Shown one piece after another: positions 1 through 5,419 of a stretch of DNA of 5,419 bases; the first letter of the stretch is position 1; the number at the start of each line of letters is the position of its first letter. The notes under the pieces are model-generated. The model worked only from the letters and a program-made list of their open reading frames with translations, was not told the DNA's origin and made no database searches. The stretch is from an uncultured Mollicutes bacterium. Lineage in GTDB: Bacteria > Bacillota_I > Bacilli_A > Acholeplasmatales > Anaeroplasmataceae. Location of the stretch: contig URFB01000094.1 of NCBI GenBank assembly GCA_900547045.1, positions 1 to 5,419 of the forward strand, read 5' to 3'. A program made the position numbers and the translations under genes.

Positions 1-1988
1 TTCATTCCTACTATATTTTCAACATCTGCATTTTCAAACCAATTGACAGCCGTTGATCTTTCTTCTTTCTTTTCAATGACATAGCTCTTGTCAGATTGAA
101 GAACACGATTTATTAAAATAGTATCCTTAAATTCTGGGTTTTCAAAGGCATATGCAGTAATTTTATTTTCACCTACTCTAAGAGGAATTCTAAATGTGGC
201 TATACCATCATCAGAAGAAGCCTTATATGATGATCCATTTAAATTTAGAACAATATTTTTCAAATTAGAAAGAACATAAACGTCTGTTAATTCCTCAGCA
301 CGGTTAATATATCGCTTACCCGCAATATGAATAAATTTTTCCTTAGACCAGCACGCTTGATAAAGATAATAGGCATCCTTAAATATTTTCCGATCTATAG
401 TAACTAAGCCCTTTTGATTTTGCCCCCTCTTTCCGCCCTCATCGCGCATTGAGCTTCCAAAATCAAACATTACCCAAGCATAAGATCCACCAAGCCAAGG
501 TCTTGATTTAATCGTATCAAGAGCATTTTTAGAATATAAAAGCTGATATTCCTCACTATAATCATTTCTTTTAGGCCTTGAGGAATGAATTTGTGGATTA
601 GTATCAACCCCATATTCAGTTAAAATTAAAAGCTTAGAAGGATTAGCCTCGTGAATTGCATCAAGCCTTGGGCCTAGCTCCTCCATATTACCATAATACC
701 AGCCATAATATAAATTATAGCCAATTATATCCGTATAGGAATTAATGATACAATCATTTTCGGTTGTATATTCATTGGCTTGAGCAGTAAATCTTGAAGG
801 ATCTAGCTCCTTAGCAAGGCTTGCAAGCTCACGTACAAGCTTAAAGCTATATTCATTTTTAGTAACCATACATACCTCATTTTGCACTCCGTAGCAATAA
901 ACACAGGTATGGTTTCTTACCTGACTAATTAAATATGTTAGCTGCTCTTTAGCATTTAAATTAGCCTCTTCACTTTGATTTATAGCACTAATAACCGGAA
1001 TTTCGGCCCAAACAAGGATTCCCTTTTCATCACATAAGGAATAAAAATCATCAGCGTGCTGATAATGTGTCGCTCTAATCGAATTAACCCCCATCCTTAG
1101 AATAATATCAAGATCATTTTCGATATCAGATATGCTAATCGCATTTCCTTTTTTAGCATAATCCTGATGCTTACCAACACCCCTAAGCATATAAGGCTTG
1201 CCATTTAAATAAAGACCATTTTCATCATAGCTTAGGCTTCTAAAGCCAATTTTAATTTCCTTCTCATCGAATAATTCATCCCCATAAAGGCTAAGCTTAA
1301 GCCTATATAAATAAGGATCTTCAATACCGGCCCATAAATGAGGTGCTAAAACATCTAGGCTTAGACTATTGTTATATGAGGCTTTTAGCTCCTTCTTTGT
1401 AATTTCTTTACCATCCTTATCCATAATAGTAGCTAAAAGAGTTAAATTTGATTCATCCTGCATCTTAATACGGGCATTAATTTCTACTACTCCTTTATTA
1501 TCGCTAAGATAAGCATTAGCATCAAAGCCATCTCTTGACCCATCAAGCAGATCAAAATGAGGACCACTAGTCATAATTAGACTTACCCCACGATATATAC
1601 CACCATAAAAGCTAAAATCAGCCATTGTTGGATATATTTTTTGATTGCTAAGGTTTGAAACATAAATTTTAATTTCATTTTCGCCCAGATGAAGCTTAGA
1701 ATCAATTTGATATCTTTTCATGGAAAATCCACAATTTGAAGAGCAAACAAATTCATCGTTAATATAAAGGCGACTCATATTTGATGCTCCATCAAGCTGA
1801 AGATAAATTTCATTTTTTAAGTCGTTTTCGTCAAGCTTCATTACTCTTTTATATAAAAGCTCTCCTCTAAACATTTTTCCTTCACCCTGGCCATCATTTT
1901 CGTTGAAGCAATGAGGAAGCGAAACTGCTTTTTCCCTTCCATCCCTAAGAAGATACCAATTATCATTTAATAAAATTTGTTTACGCAT
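1..1988 (-). CDS. Glycoside hydrolase family 2 enzyme, probable beta-galactosidase (C-terminus cut off by window edge)
   Basis: My translation of the minus strand from the ATG at 1988 is open to base 1, giving 662 residues and no stop, so the C-terminus is missing. The layout is classic GH2. A jelly-roll sugar-binding domain covers about residues 1-138 and ends in FYGGIYRGVSL. An Ig-like sandwich spans about 140-262, and a TIM barrel about 263-545. Barrel landmarks are RGVGKHQDY (269-277), RATHYQHADDFY (305-316), VWAEIP (326-331), the acid/base Glu371 in YGVQNEV, the nucleophile Glu458 in LTEYG, and WVMFDF from Trp505. A DUF4982-like beta domain follows from about 550. There is no signal peptide, so it should act in the cytoplasm on imported beta-galactosides or similar glycosides. 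The RDEGGKRGQNQKGLV stretch resembles bacterial beta-galactosidases of this type. Beta-glucuronidase or another GH2 activity remains possible because N524-x-K526 is present. The start is fixed by a strong ribosome site. Confidence 0.93.
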   Translation of the reverse strand, partial: MRKQILLNDNWYLLRDGREKAVSLPHCFNENDGQGEGKMFRGELLYKRVMKLDENDLKNEIYLQLDGASNMSRLYINDEFVCSSNCGFSMKRYQIDSKLHLGENEIKIYVSNLSNQKIYPTMADFSFYGGIYRGVSLIMTSGPHFDLLDGSRDGFDANAYLSDNKGVVEINARIKMQDESNLTLLATIMDKDGKEITKKELKASYNNSLSLDVLAPHLWAGIEDPYLYRLKLSLYGDELFDEKEIKIGFRSLSYDENGLYLNGKPYMLRGVGKHQDYAKKGNAISISDIENDLDIILRMGVNSIRATHYQHADDFYSLCDEKGILVWAEIPVISAINQSEEANLNAKEQLTYLISQVRNHTCVYCYGVQNEVCMVTKNEYSFKLVRELASLAKELDPSRFTAQANEYTTENDCIINSYTDIIGYNLYYGWYYGNMEELGPRLDAIHEANPSKLLILTEYGVDTNPQIHSSRPKRNDYSEEYQLLYSKNALDTIKSRPWLGGSYAWVMFDFGSSMRDEGGKRGQNQKGLVTIDRKIFKDAYYLYQACWSKEKFIHIAGKRYINRAEELTDVYVLSNLKNIVLNLNGSSYKASSDDGIATFRIPLRVGENKITAYAFENPEFKDTILINRVLQSDKSYVIEKKEERSTAVNWFENADVENIVGM

Positions 1989-1994
1989 TAAAAT

Positions 1995-2001
1995 CCCTCC
2001 T
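1995..2001 (-). promoter_or_regulatory. Ribosome binding site of the GH2 gene
   Basis: The minus strand reads AGGAGGG followed by a 6-base AT-rich spacer and then ATG at 1988. This is a near-perfect Shine-Dalgarno sequence at good spacing. It supports the chosen start and suggests efficient translation. Confidence 0.9.
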
Positions 2002-2023
2002 TTAATGCTTAATATCTATTTTA

Positions 2024-2032
2024 ATTATAGCA
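2024..2032 (-). promoter_or_regulatory. Extended -10 promoter element of the GH2 gene
   Basis: The minus strand reads TGC-TATAAT, a perfect sigma-A -10 hexamer (2029-2024) with the TGn extension. The hexamer 17 bases upstream, AATATT, is a poor -35, so the promoter probably relies on the extended -10 or on an activator. Transcription would begin near 2017, giving a leader of about 29 bases that holds only the ribosome site, with no room for a riboswitch. This lets the GH2 gene be expressed independently of hisS. Confidence 0.7.
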
Positions 2033-2209
2033 AGGTATTAAAAATAAATATTTAGACGTATTATTTTTTAACGCACGAGATTTTAATGATAAAAATATTT
2101 TTTTTATATTATTAAAGCTAAAATATTAAATTTTATTAATCATAATTGTTAAAAGCTCAAAAAATATTAAAAAATAAAAAAAGGTTGTAGTGCATTGAAT
2201 ATTCAAATA

Positions 2210-3454
2210 TTATTCGTATTTTTGCAGCCCAAAATGTATAGTTTCTTCATTATCCTTATCATAGATTACGTATGCATTAAAGCCCTGAAGCTCAAGACGA
2301 TTTAAAAGCTTACCAACCTTTTTAGGGAAGGCATACATACTAACCTCATAGGAATCACGATAGCTATCAGCTAAATTGAAGGCGCCAATATAATCATTTT
2401 TATAAATGATGGCTAGCTTCTTTCTTCCTGGCACCTTAAAGCCTGTTTCATGTAAAATAGCGTAGATTCTTTCAAATCCAATAGAAAATCCTACAGCTGG
2501 AGTTGCCTCACCCGTAAATTTACCAATTAGATTATCATATCTTCCACCACCGCCAATTGTACCACCAAATTTAGCAGACGCAATTTCAAAAACACAGCCT
2601 GTATAATAGCCCTGACCTCTTACAAGAGTAAAGTCATAGATTACCTTATAGCTTCCCTTTGATAATTGATTAGCCCCATCAATTACATTCTTAAGAATTT
2701 GAAGATTAGGGTTATCAGGAATAATACCTGCAATATCATCAAGTGTAACCGGATTAGAAATAAGCTTCTTAAGCCCTTTAATTGCCTTAGCATCGTAGCC
2801 CTGAGCCTCAAGCTCACCTACAACACCATCAACGCCAATTTTATCAAGCTTATCAAGAATAATACAAATATTATCTAATGATTCTTCATTAAAGCCAAAG
2901 CTTAAAAGAACAGCCTTAAGAACCTGACGGTTGTTAACACGAATAAAGAATTCACCAATAGGAAGCCTTAATAGGGCTCTTCCAGTTGCGGTAATTAGTT
3001 CAATTTCAGCATTATATGATTCATCACCAATAACGTCGATATCGCACTGAACAAATTCACGGCATCTTCCTCTTTGAGGACGCTCAGCACGATAAACCCT
3101 ATCAATTTGAATAAACTTACCAATTTGTGGTAAATTAGCCTTATTATTCGCATAAAAGCGAGTTAAAGGAAGAGTTAGGTCATAGCGTAGACCCATATCT
3201 GATAGGTCATCAAGCTTACCATCTTTAATAGCTTCCTCAAGCTTTTCGCCACGCTTTAAAATCTTAAAGATAAGCTTTTGATTATCTCCGCCCTCTTTAT
3301 TATTTATATTTTCAATATCCTCAATGGCTGGTGTGTAAATACGCTCAAAGCCAAATTGATGATAAACATCAATAATTTGACCCATCATATAATCACGAAG
3401 TCCTGCTTCCTCAGGAATAAAATCATTCATACCCTTTAATGGTTGCTTTATCAT
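2210..3454 (-). CDS. hisS: Histidine--tRNA ligase (HisRS)
   Basis: This cytoplasmic class II aminoacyl-tRNA synthetase attaches histidine to tRNA-His using ATP. From the chosen start it has 414 residues, near the usual 420-430. The N-terminus MIKQPLKGMNDF matches the family's P-x-G-x-x-D opening. Motif 1 is around 37-46. Motif 2 includes RAERPQRGRCREF (122-134). The histidine-binding signature LVRGQGYYTGC is at 277-287. Motif 3 comprises GGGGRYD (301-307) and GFSIGFERI, with Arg329. An insertion domain covers about 170-260, and a short anticodon-binding domain about 343-414. An in-frame ATG at 3472 would add six residues (MNGVNF), but it has no ribosome site and sits almost on the predicted transcription start, whereas ATG 3454 has GGAG eight bases upstream. 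The QCDID and LVRGxGYYTG signatures differ from Bacillus or E. coli HisRS and suggest another HisRS clade. The gene stands alone, without the aspS partner common in Bacillota. All catalytic motifs are intact. Confidence 0.97.
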   Translation of the reverse strand: MIKQPLKGMNDFIPEEAGLRDYMMGQIIDVYHQFGFERIYTPAIEDIENINNKEGGDNQKLIFKILKRGEKLEEAIKDGKLDDLSDMGLRYDLTLPLTRFYANNKANLPQIGKFIQIDRVYRAERPQRGRCREFVQCDIDVIGDESYNAEIELITATGRALLRLPIGEFFIRVNNRQVLKAVLLSFGFNEESLDNICIILDKLDKIGVDGVVGELEAQGYDAKAIKGLKKLISNPVTLDDIAGIIPDNPNLQILKNVIDGANQLSKGSYKVIYDFTLVRGQGYYTGCVFEIASAKFGGTIGGGGRYDNLIGKFTGEATPAVGFSIGFERIYAILHETGFKVPGRKKLAIIYKNDYIGAFNLADSYRDSYEVSMYAFPKKVGKLLNRLELQGFNAYVIYDKDNEETIHFGLQKYE

Positions 3455-3462
3455 AAAATTCA

Positions 3463-3466
3463 CTCC
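3463..3466 (-). promoter_or_regulatory. Ribosome binding site that decides the hisS start
   Basis: The minus strand reads TGGAGTGA, with GGAG at 3466-3463, eight bases before the ATG at 3454. No purine-rich site precedes the upstream ATG at 3472 (the sequence there is TATTATTTAT). The GGAG itself lies inside the longer reading frame, so the longer frame would overlap its own ribosome site. Confidence 0.8.
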
Positions 3467-3481
3467 ATTCATATAAATAAT

Positions 3482-3510
3482 ATTTTACATTATTGTTTTT
3501 TTTAAGTCAA
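3482..3510 (-). promoter_or_regulatory. Sigma-A promoter of hisS
   Basis: The minus strand has TTGACT (3510-3505), a 17-base spacer containing an A8 tract, and TAAAAT (3487-3482). Both hexamers match consensus at 5 of 6 positions with ideal spacing. The predicted transcription start is at about 3472-3475, which yields a leader of about 20 bases before ATG 3454. The -35 begins one base past the TAA stop of the upstream peptidase gene, so hisS has its own housekeeping-type promoter even though the two genes are codirectional. No T-box leader fits in this space, so control by uncharged tRNA through a T-box looks unlikely. Confidence 0.8.
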
Positions 3511-3511
3511 C

Positions 3512-5419
3512 TTATAGCTCATCTATTTCCTTTATTTCATCAAAAAAATCAGATTTCTTGATTTCTTCACGACTATAGATACTAATTTTAATTGCCTTAT
3601 TTATTATACTCTTAATATAGCATGCATAATCCTTAATTTGCTTTTCTGTAAGACTTAAAATACCCATGCGGTTTTCCTTTCTTACCTCGTAGCTATAGCC
3701 CTCAAGAATTGTTCTTAAAATTAAATTAAAGGAATCAAAGGCGGATGTATAAGCGGTCGTTGCGGAAAAATAGCTAATAATATAATCCTTAAGCTCTTCT
3801 TCACTTATTTCCTTATTTATTACAAAATCAAGGCTTGATAGCATAATCTCATAGCTTTTTAAGATATTAGGATCCTGCCTTGAATACATAATAATATTTC
3901 CGGATGTATCAACATAGGCCTGAATATGATAGGCTCCATTTTCATTTCTGATTGCTTGCCACAAAAAATCCTCGATTATCTTAGTCATAATGTAGGATGC
4001 AGGAGATTCCTTACTAACTGGAATTACAAGCATATTTGAAGAAATTCCTTCCATAACAAGGCCTTTACTCTTAAAATCAGGATTTAAATCATAGGAATTA
4101 ATGATACTTACTCTTTCATCAAGCGAAATATCATTTAAAACTAGTCCACTTATATCATTCTTAGCATATGAGGCAATCATCATACGTCCCTTATCTAGCA
4201 TACGGCTAAGGCAGGATTTTAGAATTTTTGCCCTTCCTTCATCTAAAATCATCTTATCTAAATTTTGGATAAATAGGGTTCCTTGGGTCGCATCTAAAAA
4301 GAAGCCGATTTGATTATAGCTTTTAAAGGCCTCAAGTCTATAGACTCTTTCCTTAAAATAGTTCGTATCAGCTGTTAGCTCCATCCTTAGAGCCTTAAGA
4401 CATTTTAGAATATCATCATTATCAAATAATGTATTAAATAGCATTTCCTTTAATAGCTTAATATTTTCCTCATATTTAACTTCTAAAAATGATAGCTCAC
4501 AAACAAAATATCTGCGCATTTTTTTCGTAGCTCTATCTGTATAGAAGGCAATATCTGTTGTAATTCCTCCACCAATTTCATTAGCTAAAACCATAAATTC
4601 ATCACAGCTCATATTCTTCATTTTAAAGATTGCAAGACCATGCGATAAAATAGAGGCGATTGATAATTCATCAAGCGTAAAATCAGAAATATCAAACATA
4701 AGCTTAAGGTAGGAGATACTATTTTTATCATTTTTAATATAAATTAGCTTATTATTTTTAGTGTAATTATATTTAATGGGATTCTTATTAATCGCATCAA
4801 GACTTAAGCCCTTTAAATTTGAAATATCATCCTTAGATTTTAAATAGGAATTAAGCTTTATCTTTTCTTCATTAACCAAGCTTAAGGAAGGTATATATTG
4901 CTTCTTCCTTGCTTTTTTATGACCTGATTTTCCAATAACTTGCGCATAGCTATTATTTTTAATATAGGATTCATTTAAAATATTTAAGAAATAGCCTGTA
5001 TCAAGCTCCCCTTCAAGCTCGTCATATAAGGAGCCTCTTTTTAAACGTGGAAATGACAAATCATCATATAAAAGATCATTTGTAAGAAGGATGGAAAGAG
5101 CTAGTCCCTTAGGAAGAGAATCATAGTCCTCCTCACAGGCCATAAATCTAAATAATTCAATTGTTGAAGAAATTCTTTTCTTATCAATATATTTATAAGC
5201 CTCCTGCTTTAAAAAATCATCAATAATTTTGATCGCACGCTTTTGAATTTTTCCTTCAAATTCTAAATTGATTTGGCATAAAGGATGATAGGAATCATCA
5301 ATATCGGTATAGATATTAGCCTTAATACCACGATCCTCAAGTAGCATCTTAAGCCTAGAGCCTTCAATATCAATTAAAAGATAATTTAAGATAGCTAGCG
5401 CTAAAATAGCCTTAGAATC
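3512..5419 (-). CDS. M16C-family zinc metallopeptidase, PreP/insulinase-like (N-terminus cut off by window edge)
   Basis: The minus-strand frame is open from the window's last base to the TAA at 3512-3514, giving 635 residues. The ATG at 5347 (residue 25) is internal: the 24 codons before it read DSKAILALAILNYLLIDIEG and then SRLK, the expected M16C 'L..L..gS.L' segment. Family members run about 950-1000 residues, so roughly 330 residues are missing, including the HxxEH zinc site, and activity cannot be judged here. Visible parts are the end of domain 2; the M16C-associated helical region (about 50-150), with IELFRF and LPKGLAL like the PreP 'iEf...prGL' pattern; and the C-terminal half from about 215, with YLKLMFDISD and EIGGGI. 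The substrate-binding Arg/Tyr pair of the C-terminal half is at R491 and Y497 (AIRNENGAY). No membrane segment is visible. PreP-like enzymes form a closed chamber that degrades unstructured peptides; here the likely role is peptide turnover. No terminator separates it from hisS. Confidence 0.9.
   Translation of the reverse strand, partial: DSKAILALAILNYLLIDIEGSRLKMLLEDRGIKANIYTDIDDSYHPLCQINLEFEGKIQKRAIKIIDDFLKQEAYKYIDKKRISSTIELFRFMACEEDYDSLPKGLALSILLTNDLLYDDLSFPRLKRGSLYDELEGELDTGYFLNILNESYIKNNSYAQVIGKSGHKKARKKQYIPSLSLVNEEKIKLNSYLKSKDDISNLKGLSLDAINKNPIKYNYTKNNKLIYIKNDKNSISYLKLMFDISDFTLDELSIASILSHGLAIFKMKNMSCDEFMVLANEIGGGITTDIAFYTDRATKKMRRYFVCELSFLEVKYEENIKLLKEMLFNTLFDNDDILKCLKALRMELTADTNYFKERVYRLEAFKSYNQIGFFLDATQGTLFIQNLDKMILDEGRAKILKSCLSRMLDKGRMMIASYAKNDISGLVLNDISLDERVSIINSYDLNPDFKSKGLVMEGISSNMLVIPVSKESPASYIMTKIIEDFLWQAIRNENGAYHIQAYVDTSGNIIMYSRQDPNILKSYEIMLSSLDFVINKEISEEELKDYIISYFSATTAYTSAFDSFNLILRTILEGYSYEVRKENRMGILSLTEKQIKDYACYIKSIINKAIKISIYSREEIKKSDFFDEIKEIDEL

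Larger units (their letters stand above)
1989..2209. other. AT-rich intergenic region between hisS and the GH2 gene
   Basis: These 221 bases are almost entirely A/T. They hold the GH2 promoter and ribosome site at the low-coordinate end. Just past the hisS stop is the 12-bp perfect palindrome TTGAATATTCAA (2195-2206), followed on the minus strand by a T-rich run (about 2168-2182). The palindrome can form only a 4-bp AT-rich stem and is separated from the T run by 12 bases, so it is a weak candidate terminator at best. An imperfect AT hairpin lies at 2082-2116. I found no credible small gene, tRNA, or cre site. Confidence 0.6.

Noticed and set aside
2005..2055. Plus-strand 16-codon frame in the intergenic region
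   Set aside because: It has no ribosome site, overlaps the GH2 promoter and is too short to support.
2168..2206. Intrinsic terminator after hisS
   Set aside because: The T-rich run is present, but the only nearby dyad, TTGAATATTCAA, gives a 4-bp AT-rich stem 12 bases away from it. I kept it only as a weak possibility in the intergenic description.
1989..2209. Catabolite-responsive (cre) operator for the GH2 gene
   Set aside because: No TGnAAnCGnTnnCA-like sequence is present on either strand of the intergenic region.
2666..2878. Plus-strand 70-codon open frame inside hisS
   Set aside because: It lies antisense within the HisRS insertion domain, has a low-complexity Asn/Ile-rich product with no family resemblance, and is a shadow of the strongly supported gene.
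3455..3511. T-box or other leader regulation of hisS
   Set aside because: The predicted leader is only about 20 bases, far too short for a T-box.
4101..4313. Plus-strand 70-codon open frame inside the peptidase gene
   Set aside because: It is antisense to a clear M16C coding region, its product resembles nothing, and its Ser/Ile-rich composition reflects the opposite strand's codons.
1..5419. A novel multi-gene system, mobile element or CRISPR array
   Set aside because: All coding space is accounted for by three recognisable, codirectional genes, two of them cut by the window edges. There are no direct-repeat arrays, transposase fragments or att-like repeats.

Overview
The window comes from a low-GC bacterium (roughly one third G+C by eye; intergenic DNA is almost pure A/T). 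It uses TGG for Trp and TAA for the two visible stops, so nothing points to the UGA-Trp code of Mycoplasma. Base composition, strong AGGAGG-type ribosome sites and the protein types fit a Bacillota or Acholeplasma/RF39-like host, probably gut or host associated. That placement is inference.

All three genes lie on the minus strand, so transcription runs right to left. At the right edge (3512-5419) is the C-terminal two thirds of an M16C, PreP-like zinc metallopeptidase. Its reading frame stays open to the last base, so the true start lies outside the window. After a 57-bp gap comes hisS, histidyl-tRNA synthetase (2210-3454). It has its own near-consensus promoter, placed 1 bp past the peptidase stop codon, and a ribosome site that selects the second in-frame ATG. 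A 221-bp, very AT-rich intergenic region (1989-2209) follows. It carries an extended -10 promoter and a strong ribosome site for the third gene, a cytoplasmic glycoside hydrolase family 2 enzyme of beta-galactosidase type (1-1988), which runs off the left edge without its C-terminus.

The genes do not form an obvious pathway. One is a housekeeping tRNA synthetase, one a peptide-degrading enzyme, and one a sugar hydrolase acting on imported oligosaccharides or glycosides. Each gene downstream of the peptidase has its own promoter, although no convincing intrinsic terminator separates any pair, so read-through is possible.

I saw no mobile element, CRISPR array, tRNA, rRNA, riboswitch or novel multi-gene system. 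The points most worth a second look are the hisS start choice, the non-canonical HisRS signatures, the substrate of the GH2 enzyme, and a striking excess of AAGCTT caused by how Lys-Leu is encoded.
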